64,000 nucleotides of DNA from Sphingomonas sp. FARSPH (GTDB taxonomy: Bacteria > Pseudomonadota > Alphaproteobacteria > Sphingomonadales > Sphingomonadaceae), in NCBI RefSeq assembly GCF_003355005.1, contig NZ_CP029986.1:186001-250000 (forward strand). The letters run 5' to 3'. Shown one piece after another: positions 1 to 7,876 of this stretch; positions within the stretch are counted from its first letter, which is position 1; each line of letters begins with the position of its first letter. The notes beneath the pieces are model-generated. The model was not told the origin of the DNA and ran no database searches. It saw nothing but the letters and a program-made list of their open reading frames with translations. A program made the position numbers and the translations under genes.

Positions 1-1109
1 AGCGGTCCGGCCCTGGCCTGGCGCGCGTGCCGTCGCTCGTCAGGGAGCCGGCCACGCACATCCCGTTCGACGGCATAGAGGCCGGCGATATGGTCCAGTG
101 CCTCGCGGGCCGTGGGGGAGCCGGTTGCGGCATGGACGTCGAAGAACTTGCGCCTGACATGCGCCCAGCAGGCCACCTCTGCGATGCGGTCGCCATAGAG
201 GCGGTCGAACCCGGCATAGCCATCGGCGTGCAGATCGCCCCGGAACCGGGCAAGATGTCCGGCGGGTCGTTCGCCCTTGCGGTCGGGCGCGTAGTGGAAC
301 AGCACGGCGGGCGGAGCCTCGCCGCCAGCCCCGCGCTCGTCGCGTACATAGGTCCACAGCCTGCCCGTCCTGGTGCGACCGGCACCAGGGGCCAGTACCG
401 GCACCGGCGTGTCGTCGGCATGGAGGGTCGCGCCGCCCATGACGTGGCGCTCGAGCGCGTCGACCAAGGGGCCGAGGAGCGCGGCCGAGCGCCCGACCCA
501 GTCGGCGAGCGTGGAGCGGGCAAGGTCGACGCCCTGGCGAGCATAGATGCCCGACTGGCGGTAGAGCGGCAGATGGTTGGCGTATTTGGACACCAGCACA
601 TGGGCGAGCAGCCCCGCACCGGGTCGACCGCGCTCGATGGGCATGGACGGCAACGGCGCCTGCACTATGCGCTCGCATGACCGGCAGCTGAGCCGCGGCC
701 GGACGTGGCGCACGACCCGGAACGAGGCGGGCACATAGTCGAGCTGTTCCGTAACGTCCTCGCCCATGCGCCGCATGGCACCACCGCAGTCGGGGCAGAC
801 GCACGGTGCCTCATGCACGACCTCGGTGCGGGGCAGATGATCGGGCAGCGGCTGTCGATACGGCCTGGCGGTCTCCCGTGTCCGGGTGACCACCGGCATC
901 GCCGCAGTGGCGGCTTCCGCCTCGCGCTCTTCCAGCCCGAGTTCCAGCTGGTCAGCCTGGTGCGTCAGCTTCTCCGACGAACGGCCGAAGGCCATGCGCC
1001 GCAGCCGCGCGACCTGCATCCGCAACTGCTCCAGCTCGGCGCCGGCAGCAATGAGCATGGCCTTCAGAAGGGCGATATCGTCGGGCAGCGAGGCGGCATC
1101 GGGCGACAC
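1..1109 (-). CDS. tnpC: IS66 transposase TnpC (partial at window edge)
   Basis: This is the DDE-type transposase of the IS66 element. The visible part holds the N-terminal leucine-rich segment, a zinc-binding CPDCGG motif and much of the catalytic domain, up to the HARQARAG region. The GTG start at 1109 matches the complete 494-residue copy at 24512. The C-terminal end with the DNNAAER motif lies beyond the window start. The gene is probably intact; only the window truncates it. Confidence 0.92.
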   Translation of the reverse strand, partial: MSPDAASLPDDIALLKAMLIAAGAELEQLRMQVARLRRMAFGRSSEKLTHQADQLELGLEEREAEAATAAMPVVTRTRETARPYRQPLPDHLPRTEVVHEAPCVCPDCGGAMRRMGEDVTEQLDYVPASFRVVRHVRPRLSCRSCERIVQAPLPSMPIERGRPGAGLLAHVLVSKYANHLPLYRQSGIYARQGVDLARSTLADWVGRSAALLGPLVDALERHVMGGATLHADDTPVPVLAPGAGRTRTGRLWTYVRDERGAGGEAPPAVLFHYAPDRKGERPAGHLARFRGDLHADGYAGFDRLYGDRIAEVACWAHVRRKFFDVHAATGSPTAREALDHIAGLYAVERDVRGRLPDERRHARQARAGP

Positions 1110-1169
1110 GCCCGCTTATACCAGAACCCCCGTGCCGATACACGCGAAAGCCGCAGGAAACCGTACTTT

Positions 1170-1517
1170 TTACCAGGCCAAGGTCGGCTGCGAGGACCGG
1201 ATCGGATGCCGCCAGTCCACCCCTTCGAGCAGCATCGACAGCTGCGCCGGGGTCAGCACCGCGACGCCGTCCGCGGTCGCCGGCCAGGTGAACCGGCCCC
1301 GCTCCAGACGCTTGGCATGGAGCACGAGACCCTGACCATCCCACCACAGCAGCTTGACCAGATCGCCACGCTTGCCCCGGAAGGCGTACACCGCACCGCC
1401 AAACGGATCCTGGCGCAGCCGCTGCTGTACCAGCGCGGCCAGCCCGTCGAAGCCCTTGCGCATGTCCGTGACCCCGGCCGCCAGATACACCCGGACACCG
1501 CCCGGCGGCCCGATCAA
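1170..1517 (-). CDS. tnpB: IS66 accessory protein TnpB
   Basis: A 115-residue IS66 Orf2-type protein, required with TnpC for IS66 transposition. The family hallmarks GVRVYLA, DMRKGFDGL and the K-L-LWWD segment are visible. The start is inferred as a TTG that overlaps the tnpA stop (TTGA), which gives MIGPPGGVRVYLA and fits known TnpB starts. It is identical to the copy at 24104-24451. Confidence 0.9.
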   Translation of the reverse strand: MIGPPGGVRVYLAAGVTDMRKGFDGLAALVQQRLRQDPFGGAVYAFRGKRGDLVKLLWWDGQGLVLHAKRLERGRFTWPATADGVAVLTPAQLSMLLEGVDWRHPIRSSQPTLAW

Positions 1518-1891
1518 GCAAACCCCGCCAGCACGGTCTTGAGCACCCGCGCGTCGATGGGAGGTGCCAGGCGGATGCGTTGCCCGGCCGGGCCGACCAC
1601 TTCCACCACACCCGGTCCGAGCGGCTCCGAATGCGGCACCATGGGCGCGCCCGCCACCTCGACCGGAATGAATGCCGGCCCCGGCAACGGCAATGCTTCG
1701 CTCGCCACCCCGTCGCGCAGCAGCGTGCGTCGCCAGCGATACACCAGCGACGTGCACACCCGGTGTCGCCGCGCCACCTCCAGCACGCTGGCACCCGGCA
1801 TCATCGCCTCCGACACGATCCGCGCCTTGTCATCTTCGCTGAACCGCCGGCGCGGTTCAGGCCCAACCATCTCGATAATTCGCGTCGCCAT
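1514..1891 (-). CDS. tnpA: IS66 Orf1 / TnpA helix-turn-helix protein
   Basis: A 125-residue protein with an N-terminal helix-turn-helix of the transposase-8 type. FSEDDKARIVSEAMMPG, SVLEVARRH and SLVYRWRR are visible in the first 60 residues. The start MATRIIEMVG at 1891 was chosen because IS66 Orf1 proteins normally begin there; the frame stays open further upstream to 1942. It overlaps tnpB by 4 bases and is identical to the other copy. Confidence 0.88.
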   Translation of the reverse strand: MATRIIEMVGPEPRRRFSEDDKARIVSEAMMPGASVLEVARRHRVCTSLVYRWRRTLLRDGVASEALPLPGPAFIPVEVAGAPMVPHSEPLGPGVVEVVGPAGQRIRLAPPIDARVLKTVLAGFA

Positions 1892-2097
1892 GATGCCGCA
1901 CCGGTGTCTGCCACAGTGCCGAACCTGTGGCTTGCGCATCACCTCGTCAGCAAGGTGGAGAAGACCGGACGCTTACTACCCCAGCATCTGAGTGATCGAT
2001 CTGTGGTCGGTTCCGGGCGCTTCCACCTTACACCCTGTGGAGGCGCTCGGTCACGGCGAATGACGTAGGTGGCGATGAATTCAAATACTGGCCAGTT

Positions 2098-2808
2098 TTA
2101 GACCACGGTGCCGGTAAGAGCGCCGATCAGCGCTGTCATCCCCATGGCGAGGGCACCGAGCAAGACCACCCGGAGCATGGCTCGGCCAGCAGGGGCGCCT
2201 CCTGCCCTGGCACCGAGCGCGCCCAGCAGGGCGAGCAATACGAGCGCTGTTACCGGCACTACATAAAGGACGGCGCCATGCGGTGCTAGGGCTGCAAGCA
2301 CCGGCAGGATGGCCCCTGCGGCGAACGCCAGTGCAGACGACACCGCTGCCTGCAGGGGCAGTGATTCGCCGTCATCGGCCAGGCCAAGCTCGTCACGGCG
2401 ATGTGCTCCAAGCGCATCATGCGCCATCATCTGCTCCGCAACCCGATGAGCGAGGAGTGGTTCGACCCCCCGGCTCTCATAGATCGCCGCCAATTCCCGT
2501 GTTTCAGCCGCAGGTGACCGCTTCAGCTCAGCGGCTTCCCGTGCCAGATCGGCCTTTTCTGTATCCGCCTGTGAGCTCACCGAAACATATTCGCCGGCGG
2601 CCATTGCTAGAGCACCTCCGACCAGGGCCGCCACACCGGCGATAAGAACAGTGCTCGCAGAAGCACCGGGGGCTGCTGCGACACCGACAATGAGACTGGA
2701 TACCGATATGATGCCGTCATTAGCGCCAAGTACCGCGGCGCGAAGCCAGCCGGTGCGGTGGACCAGATGATGTTCACCCGGAGCATGGTCGATGGCGTCG
2801 GTCGTCAT
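2098..2808 (-). CDS. VIT1/CCC1-family iron/manganese transporter
   Basis: A 236-residue membrane protein of the VIT1/CCC1 family (Fe2+/Mn2+ transport). Family marks are the start of the first membrane segment (RAAVLGANDGIISVSSLIVG), the second segment ending in MAAGEYVSVSSQADTEKADL, a cytosolic acidic/metal-binding middle part and three C-terminal hydrophobic segments. The ATG at 2808 is preceded by AGGAAAG at good spacing; the open frame reaches 2952 but that part looks non-coding. It lies downstream of the sensor kinase on the same strand with 164 bp between. That gap carries a CCTGAC-N5-CCTGAC element shared with two nearby promoters, so it probably has its own regulated promoter. A link to iron or peroxide handling is inferred from the exported rubrerythrin nearby. 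Confidence 0.9.
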   Translation of the reverse strand: MTTDAIDHAPGEHHLVHRTGWLRAAVLGANDGIISVSSLIVGVAAAPGASASTVLIAGVAALVGGALAMAAGEYVSVSSQADTEKADLAREAAELKRSPAAETRELAAIYESRGVEPLLAHRVAEQMMAHDALGAHRRDELGLADDGESLPLQAAVSSALAFAAGAILPVLAALAPHGAVLYVVPVTALVLLALLGALGARAGGAPAGRAMLRVVLLGALAMGMTALIGALTGTVV

Positions 2809-2928
2809 TGGCTTTCCTAAAGTATCCTGGACCAAGTAGGCTGCCGGTTGGGCGGGAATTAGTTTGTATATGGCTCCGCCCGGCGGTTCATGGGTGGTAT
2901 CGCTACGCTGGATGCGTTGCGACACGAA

Positions 2929-2945
2929 CCTGACGAACACCTGAC
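2929..2945 (-). promoter_or_regulatory. Direct-repeat operator (VIT promoter copy)
   Basis: CCTGAC at 2929-2934 and again at 2940-2945 on the plus strand, 11 bp apart start to start. Read along the VIT gene this is GTCAGG-N5-GTCAGG. The same arrangement in the same orientation to its gene occurs twice at 5905-5988. Tandem hexamers with 11-bp period are the usual target form of OmpR/PhoB-family regulators. The site lies about 120 bp before the VIT start. Confidence 0.65.
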
Positions 2946-2972
2946 AAGGCAATGCCGCATATGATTTAGGAA

Positions 2973-4328
2973 TCAGGCCTTGAGCTGAACTCGAAACAGA
3001 GCGCCACCACCTGCTGCGTTTTCAACGCTGACCGTTCCATTATGCGCTTCGGTCAACCGCTGCACAATGCCAAGGCCGAGGCCCGCTCCGTTAGAGCTGC
3101 GGCGATCCTTGCGCCAGAAGCGGTCGAAAACGTGAAGAAGGTCGACCTCCGCAATCCCCGGCCCGTAATCACGGACCGCCAGCTGTGGACCCGGTCCCGC
3201 GGTTACGTCGATGGGCGTCACGCCAGGCGCGTGTGACAGCGCGTTGTCGATCAGGTTGCGATAGATGCGGAAAATCGCTTCGGGATGTCCGATCGCCTGC
3301 GTGTCGCCTAAGCTCTCGAAACGTAGATCGCGCTGCGCGGCAAACACCTTTGGCGCCATCGCGGCCACGACGTCTCGGCCGATGTCGGCGAGGTCGATGG
3401 CAAGGTGGCCATCGACGGCCAGCGCGTCGGCCTGGGCAAGATCGAGCATCTGTTCGACAAGACGGGTCAAGTGCCGAGCATCCGCGTGCAGTTCGTCCCG
3501 CTGCTTGCCTGCGGGGAGCTGGTCGAGCGACAGCTGCATGATCGACAGCGGCGTGCGCAACTCGTGCGCGGCATTGGCAGTGAACTCCCGCAGGGTCGCC
3601 ATCGCTGCATCGAGCCGGCCAAGCGCCCGGTTGACGGCACTGACGAGCGTATTGACCTCGCGCGGCTCACTCGGCTCTGAAAGGCGAAGCAGAGTGTTGT
3701 CGGGTTCCAGCGCATCCACTTCACGCTCGGCATGGCGAAGCGGCTGGAGTACTCGCCGAACGGCGAAGACGTTGAACAGTAGCAGCAACAGCGACAACGG
3801 GATCAGCGGTAGCAAAACGTGCTGAATGATCTCGTTCACGATCACCGGCACATAGGGACGGATGCCGTCGCCCTCGAACTGCATCGCCAGCCATCGCCGC
3901 TCGTTGCCACGATCGATCGCGCGGACGCCCGATATCCGATAGCCGTGAGGAGTCTGTTCGCGCCGCGTCCAGTCGACCAGGGTCGACGCACCGTCGATCC
4001 CGGCCTGACCCACCCGCCGGAGTTCGGGCGATCCCGGTTCGACATAGCGCGCGGACCAGGATTCGGCCCCCGGCGGCCCCGCCAGCAGATCCGGCGATAG
4101 AACCCCACCTGCCGGAGCCTTTGCGGCTTCGAGCGTCAGCAGTTCCTGCGCGAGAGATTCGGGCTGCCGACTGTAGGTGAAGACGACGATCCCGACGTCG
4201 AGCGCCGCGAATAGCAGCGTGAACGCCGCCAGACGCGCTGCGATCTGTCGGAACAGGGTCGGGGGCCGTCGCCTTGGCCGGACGGTGCCCGACCTACTCA
4301 CCGGATACGCTCGGCGCAAAAAGTGCAT
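2973..4328 (-). CDS. Sensor histidine kinase (HAMP, HisKA, HATPase)
   Basis: A 451-residue membrane histidine kinase. The N-terminal membrane segment lies at about residues 30-52, a periplasmic sensor stretch at about 53-165, a second segment at about 166-190, then HAMP, the phosphoacceptor box ANAAHELRTPLS with its H, an N-box (NLIDNALSHAP), and G boxes (DYGPGI, GAGLGLGIV). It overlaps the regulator gene by 35 bases if ATG 4328 is used; a GTG at 4301 would overlap by only 8 and is a reasonable alternative. It is the last gene of PepSY-cytochrome-regulator-kinase. The signal sensed is unknown. Confidence 0.92.
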   Translation of the reverse strand: MHFLRRAYPVSRSGTVRPRRRPPTLFRQIAARLAAFTLLFAALDVGIVVFTYSRQPESLAQELLTLEAAKAPAGGVLSPDLLAGPPGAESWSARYVEPGSPELRRVGQAGIDGASTLVDWTRREQTPHGYRISGVRAIDRGNERRWLAMQFEGDGIRPYVPVIVNEIIQHVLLPLIPLSLLLLLFNVFAVRRVLQPLRHAEREVDALEPDNTLLRLSEPSEPREVNTLVSAVNRALGRLDAAMATLREFTANAAHELRTPLSIMQLSLDQLPAGKQRDELHADARHLTRLVEQMLDLAQADALAVDGHLAIDLADIGRDVVAAMAPKVFAAQRDLRFESLGDTQAIGHPEAIFRIYRNLIDNALSHAPGVTPIDVTAGPGPQLAVRDYGPGIAEVDLLHVFDRFWRKDRRSSNGAGLGLGIVQRLTEAHNGTVSVENAAGGGALFRVQLKA

Positions 4329-4980
4329 AGCCGACGCCGTGCACGGTGCGGACCTGCACGTCCGCCCCGGCGGCGGTCAGTCGCTTGCGCAGCCGCGATA
4401 CCGCTGCTTCCAGCGCATTGGGCGTTACCTCCGCATCCATCGCATATAGCGTATTCTCGAGTGCCGGCTTGGCGACGACGTGTCCGGCGCGGCGGAGCAG
4501 AACCTCAAGCAGGTTAATTTCACGCGGCGTCGCCTCGATCGCCGCGCCGCCCACCTCGGCCGACCGTGAGGCACAATCGAGTACGACGTTGCCCGCGGCG
4601 AGCTGAGTGCCGAGCGACGCCCCGGGCCGTCGCAGCAGGGCACGGCACCGTGCAGCGAGTTCGGGAATCTGGAACGGTTTCACCAGATAGTCGTCAGCGC
4701 CCGCGTCCAGTCCGGTCACGCGGTCGTCGAGGCCACCTCGCGCCGTTAGGACAAGGATCGGCGTCGCATTCTTGTCCCGACGGGAGCGGCGGACGATGTC
4801 CAGGCCGTCTCCGTCGGGCAGGCCAAGGTCGACCAGTAGCAGGTCATATGTCGCCACCTTCATCGCCAGCTCGGCGTCCTCGACGGTCTCGACCCAATCG
4901 ACCGCGAAACCCTGCGGGATCAGACCGTCGCGAACCAGGCTACCGAGCCGGACGTTGTCTTCAATCAGCAGCAGGCGCAT
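4294..4980 (-). CDS. OmpR-family response regulator
   Basis: A 228-residue two-component regulator. The receiver domain starts MRLLLIEDN, with the phosphoacceptor Asp in LLLVDLGLPDGDG and Lys in DYLVKPF. The C-terminal winged helix has LLRRAGHVV and AVSRLRKRL. The start at 4980 lies 20 bases inside the cytochrome b561 gene, so translation is coupled. The kinase follows. It is the best candidate to bind the CCTGAC-N5-CCTGAC elements at 2929, 5905 and 5972, since such 11-bp direct repeats suit this family; this is inference. Confidence 0.94.
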   Translation of the reverse strand: MRLLLIEDNVRLGSLVRDGLIPQGFAVDWVETVEDAELAMKVATYDLLLVDLGLPDGDGLDIVRRSRRDKNATPILVLTARGGLDDRVTGLDAGADDYLVKPFQIPELAARCRALLRRPGASLGTQLAAGNVVLDCASRSAEVGGAAIEATPREINLLEVLLRRAGHVVAKPALENTLYAMDAEVTPNALEAAVSRLRKRLTAAGADVQVRTVHGVGYALFAPSVSGE

Positions 4981-5563
4981 GGTCGATGTCGGTCCCCGTT
5001 GGTGCACGTTTGTAGCCAGTGACCATCGCCAGCGGCAGGTTTTCCCGGTGCCGTACGCTCTCGACGATCGCACCGATGACATGCAGGGCTACCGCGCCGA
5101 TCAGAACATTGGCGGCAGTTTCGTGCAACGTCTCGACCCAGCCCACACCCCAGAATTGGTCGAGCCCCATCATCCATCCGCTGGTCCCCACCGTCGCCAG
5201 CAGGACAAGGAGGACGACGATCATCGCGCCCCCGGCCGGGTTGTGACCGATGTAGCGCGGCTCGCGCCGGGCAGCCATCGCGCGGAAATAGCGCAGCAGC
5301 CCGACTGGGCTGGGCACGAAGCTGGCGAACCGTGCGTGACGCCGGCCGATGATGCCCCAGATCAGCCGGACCGCCAGCGCCGTGACGACGACGTAGCCGA
5401 CATAGATATGCGGCGTCTCCTCGTGCCGAAGGAACGTCAGGTTGGCGATGACACCTCCTGCCACGGTCCAGTGAAAGATGCGGACGATCGGGTCCCAGAC
5501 CTTGACCCTGCCGCGGTTGCGAACAGGGTCTCGGGAAGGAGCCGCTGGAGCGACGTGGTTCAT
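4961..5563 (-). CDS. Cytochrome b561-type membrane protein
   Basis: A 200-residue diheme cytochrome b561-like protein (Ni,Fe-hydrogenase cytochrome b superfamily). Four hydrophobic segments are visible. Candidate haem ligands are the H of IVRIFHWTVAGG, the H of PHIYVGYVV, the H of WVETLHETAANVL and the H of GAVALHVIGAI. It likely moves electrons between the quinone pool and an exported partner. It follows the PepSY gene by 2 bp, and PepSY plus b561 is a common pair in alphaproteobacteria, so the small exported protein may be its partner (inference). Confidence 0.9.
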   Translation of the reverse strand: MNHVAPAAPSRDPVRNRGRVKVWDPIVRIFHWTVAGGVIANLTFLRHEETPHIYVGYVVVTALAVRLIWGIIGRRHARFASFVPSPVGLLRYFRAMAARREPRYIGHNPAGGAMIVVLLVLLATVGTSGWMMGLDQFWGVGWVETLHETAANVLIGAVALHVIGAIVESVRHRENLPLAMVTGYKRAPTGTDIDHAPAAD

Positions 5564-5565
5564 CG

Positions 5566-5847
5566 TCAGTCGACGTTGTTCTGAACGATCGCGCCGTTCA
5601 CCGGGTTGAAATAGACCTCGGCGCGCTTGCCGTCCTTGGTGTGGGCGTAGATCTCGTAGCAGCTGCCCGACACCTGAAAGACCTTGACGTCGCGATAGCC
5701 CATCTTCGCGACGCGGCTTTTCATCTGTGCCGGCGTCATCCATTTGGCCTGTGGTGCCTTCGTGCAGACGGGTGCCGCCATCGCCATCGGCGCGGCTGCA
5801 ATGGCGGCGAGAAAGCCTGCGACCTTCAGGGGGGCGAATCGGATCAT
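5566..5847 (-). CDS. Small exported PepSY-like protein
   Basis: A 93-residue protein with a clear signal peptide (about residues 1-24, ending AMAAP) and a PepSY-like beta-strand core: VFQVSGSCYEIYA, KRAEVYFNPVNGAIVQN. Two cysteines (28 and 64 or so) could pair in the periplasm. It heads the operon with cytochrome b561, regulator and kinase. A small hairpin sits directly before its AGGAG ribosome site, and a direct-repeat operator lies 58-74 bp upstream. Function is not known; similar proteins are often induced by the neighbouring two-component system. Confidence 0.88.
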   Translation of the reverse strand: MIRFAPLKVAGFLAAIAAAPMAMAAPVCTKAPQAKWMTPAQMKSRVAKMGYRDVKVFQVSGSCYEIYAHTKDGKRAEVYFNPVNGAIVQNNVD

Positions 5848-5864
5848 CGAACGAGCTCCTGTCA

Positions 5865-5880
5865 GAGGCGGGATAGCCTC
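5865..5880 (-). promoter_or_regulatory. Hairpin just before the PepSY ribosome site
   Basis: On the minus strand GAGGC-TATCCC-GCCTC forms a 5-bp stem with a 6-base loop. It is followed after four bases by AGGAG and 8 bases later by the ATG. The other PepSY gene at 49312 has the same layout. Role unknown: an mRNA stabiliser or translation control is possible. Confidence 0.4.
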
Positions 5881-5904
5881 GATGACCGGAAGATCGCAGC
5901 AGCG

Positions 5905-5921
5905 CCTGACCGAATCCTGAC
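5905..5921 (-). promoter_or_regulatory. Direct-repeat operator (PepSY operon copy)
   Basis: CCTGAC at 5905-5910 and 5916-5921 on the plus strand, with CGAAT between, so an 11-bp period. It lies 58-74 bp before the PepSY start and reads GTCAGG-N5-GTCAGG along that operon. It has the same structure as 2929-2945 and 5972-5988. Confidence 0.7.
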
Positions 5922-5971
5922 AGCGCGGCGAGTATTTCCCACGTCTCGAAAAATGCGCTGGCCATCGGCCT

Positions 5972-5988
5972 GTCAGGTCGTCGTCAGG
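5972..5988 (+). promoter_or_regulatory. Direct-repeat operator (rubrerythrin copy)
   Basis: GTCAGG at 5972-5977 and 5983-5988 on the plus strand with TCGTC between, 11-bp period. It lies 54-70 bp before the rubrerythrin start. The distance and orientation mirror the PepSY-side copy, which suggests one regulator drives both divergent promoters. Confidence 0.7.
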
Positions 5989-6041
5989 ACCGGGTTCGAT
6001 AGCGGGGCAGCCGCATTTCCGGCGGCAATGGAGTATCGACC

Positions 6042-6521
6042 ATGATGAAGTCCTTGATCGTCGCTGCCGCCGGTGCCGCGACCATTTTCGCCGTCAGCGT
6101 GACCGCCGCGCCGTCGGAGCCGACCCGCCCGCTCGCCGCCAGCACGCGGGCGAACCTCGAGGCCGCGATGCATGGGGAGGCCTATGCCAACCTGAAGTAT
6201 CTGCGGTACGCCGACCAGGCGCAGGCGGCGGGAAAACCCGAACTCGCCAAGCTCTTCCGCGCGTCAGCCAACGTCGAAGCCAACGAGCACTTCGATCGTG
6301 AAGCGCAAGCGCTGCGGCTCGGCAGCACCAACAATGTGAATCTCGAGGACGCCATGAAGGGTGAGCACTACGAGAATGTCACGATGTACGTGAATTTCGC
6401 CAAAGAGGCGGAGGCGGCCGGCGACACCAAGGTGGCGCAGATGTTCCGCCAGATCGCGGTCGACGAAGGCACACATTACGCGGCTTACAAGGCTGCCCTG
6501 GCAAAGCTCCCCCGTCGCTGA
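6042..6521 (+). CDS. Exported rubrerythrin-like ferritin-fold protein
   Basis: A 159-residue protein with a signal peptide (about residues 1-23, ending VTAAPS) and a four-helix rubrerythrin domain. Di-iron ligand motifs are visible: E in HGEAYANLKY, E-x-x-H in NVEANEHFDRE, E in KGEHYENVTMY and E-x-x-H in VDEGTHYAAY. No C-terminal rubredoxin domain is present. Rubrerythrins reduce peroxide or handle iron; an exported form would act in the periplasm. It is transcribed divergently from the PepSY operon and shares its operator type. ATG at 6042 or 6045 is possible. Confidence 0.9.
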   Translation: MMKSLIVAAAGAATIFAVSVTAAPSEPTRPLAASTRANLEAAMHGEAYANLKYLRYADQAQAAGKPELAKLFRASANVEANEHFDREAQALRLGSTNNVNLEDAMKGEHYENVTMYVNFAKEAEAAGDTKVAQMFRQIAVDEGTHYAAYKAALAKLPRR

Positions 6522-6534
6522 GCCAGCTGCAGTC

Positions 6535-6566
6535 GCCGGCCCGTCCATGCCCCTCGGCGGGCCGGC
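6535..6566 (+). terminator. GC-rich stem-loop after rubrerythrin
   Basis: GCCGGCCCG at 6535-6543 pairs perfectly with CGGGCCGGC at 6558-6566 around a 14-base loop. It starts 14 bp after the stop codon. There is no T tract, so it may be a weak terminator or an mRNA 3' stabiliser. Confidence 0.5.
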
Positions 6567-6889
6567 GCATCAAGTCGGGATCGTTAGATAGTATACTAGC
6601 ACCCGCCCACCGAATAGAACTTGAGAGCGCATCCACTCTCTCAATCGCGTGGCATCAGTTCGAACGGGATATTTTCAACAGCCACGTCCAGTTGTGACAC
6701 CGGCGGGACACCCCAGCATTTCCGCCGTTTTACAGGTGGCGGAATGCCTTGTCAGAATGGGAGTTTGGAAACGATTATGCGCAGATATCCTGCGGTGGCA
6801 CCCAGGGTCTCGCTCCGTAGCTCCGCGCGTTGACCGATGCGCGGTGCGGTTCGGTCTAACACGACCCGCAGGTGAAACATGGATAGTAC
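6567..6889. other. Gene-free stretch before the first recombinase
   Basis: No convincing coding frame is present. It holds a 10-bp palindrome TAGTATACTA at 6589-6598 and the imperfect inverted repeat at 6716-6747. The rest shows no recognised signal. It forms the left border of the recombinase-flanked nitrate module. Confidence 0.5.
6716..6747. repeat. Imperfect inverted repeat
   Basis: GCATTTCCGCC at 6716-6726 faces GGCGGAATGC at 6738-6747; ten bases pair with one bulged T around an 11-base loop. It lies 143 bp beyond the recombinase stop. It could be a terminator-like structure or a remnant of a mobile-element end; there is no coding reason for it. Confidence 0.45.
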
Positions 6890-7543
6890 TCAGCTGGTCC
6901 TCTGCGGCTGAGCTGCCCTCGAGCGGTGGAGCGCGGTCACGCGCTTGACATGGGCGATGCTGCACCCGGCGAGCTCTGCCGTCTTCGCGATGCTCATGCC
7001 CGCCTCCCGCAGACCTACGATGCGCCGGTGGTGGGCGAGGTCCGGCTTGCGGCCGGTGTACCGCCCCGCCCGCTTGGCGATCTCGATCCCCTCGCGTTGC
7101 CGCTCGCGCCGGGTCTCGTAGTCGTCCCGCGCCGTCTGCAGCGCGACCCTCAGCAGCATGTCCTGCACCGCCTCCAGCACGATGCGAGCCACACCGGCAC
7201 TGTCAGCTACTAGGTCCGACAGGTCGACGATGCCCGGCACCGCCAGCCGCGCCCCCCTGCCCCGGATTGTATCCACCAACAGTTCCGCTTCCTGCAGAGG
7301 CAGGCGGCTGATGCGGTCGATCTTCTCGGCCACTACCACCTCGCCCGGCTGCAGGTCCGCCACCATCCGCAGCAGCTCGGGTCGGTCGGGCCGCGCGCCC
7401 GACGCCTTCTCCCGGTACACCGCCGCGACGTAAAAGCCGGCCGCCCGCGCGCCGGCCACGATGCTCTCCTGACGCGTCAGGTCCTGCTCGTCCGTGCTCA
7501 CCCGCAGGTACACCCGCGCCGCTCTAACCTCACTACCTGCCAC
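6890..7543 (-). CDS. Serine recombinase (resolvase family), copy 1
   Basis: A 217-residue small serine recombinase. The catalytic Ser lies in YLRVSTDEQDL, followed by VAAVYREKASGARPDRPEL and VAEKIDRISRLPL, the conserved resolvase core. The E-helix follows, then a C-terminal helix-turn-helix (GLREAGMSIAKTAELAGCS, HVKRVTAL). Full length for a resolvase or invertase. It is a close paralogue of the gene at 18879-19532, same orientation, and the two enclose the nitrate cluster. No transposase accompanies it. Confidence 0.92.
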   Translation of the reverse strand: MAGSEVRAARVYLRVSTDEQDLTRQESIVAGARAAGFYVAAVYREKASGARPDRPELLRMVADLQPGEVVVAEKIDRISRLPLQEAELLVDTIRGRGARLAVPGIVDLSDLVADSAGVARIVLEAVQDMLLRVALQTARDDYETRRERQREGIEIAKRAGRYTGRKPDLAHHRRIVGLREAGMSIAKTAELAGCSIAHVKRVTALHRSRAAQPQRTS

Positions 7544-7876
7544 CTGCTCGTCACTCCTGCCCGGCGTTCTTGTGTATACTCAAATAAGCGACCGGCTAAA
7601 TGGAACCCGACAAGCTCATCGGAGCCGAGAACGAAGTGTAATCTGGTGATTATTCGAGCCTGAACGGCATGACCGCCGGTTCAGGATAAGGATCATCGCT
7701 TTCGCTTTGTCGAACATCGGCTTGGGGCCGCGTTCAAGCTCCAAGAAATGGCAGGGTTGCAGCCGCGCACAGCGGGCAACAGACAAGCGTGTACAGCATG
7801 AAGCGCCGCCACCCGCACGCAGGTCGAGCGAACAGGATCGAGGCTATGGTGATGCGGGACATTGCTACTGATGCGT
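7544..7876. other. Gene-free stretch upstream of recombinase 1
   Basis: No credible gene. A stem-loop CCTGAAC (7659-7665) with GTTCAGG (7679-7685) and an inner GGC/GCC pair is present without a T tract. A stretch CTAAATGG at 7596-7603 followed by degenerate CCGA/TCGG halves faintly resembles the region with the res-like site upstream of the second recombinase. It lies downstream of cobA, so the stem-loop may end either transcript. Confidence 0.4.

Larger units (their letters stand above)
1..1976 (-). mobile_element. IS66-family insertion sequence, left copy (cut by window start)
   Basis: Three minus-strand transposition genes of the IS66 type lie in order tnpA, tnpB, tnpC. The outer end is at 1976, where the strand reads GTAAGCGTCCGGT inward, the same terminus as the complete copy at 23645-26021. 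Position x here matches 25621-x there, and the predicted proteins are identical over the shared part. About 400 bp of this copy lie outside the window, so its target duplication cannot be checked. The flank just outside is TACCCCAG (1977-1984). Confidence 0.93.
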
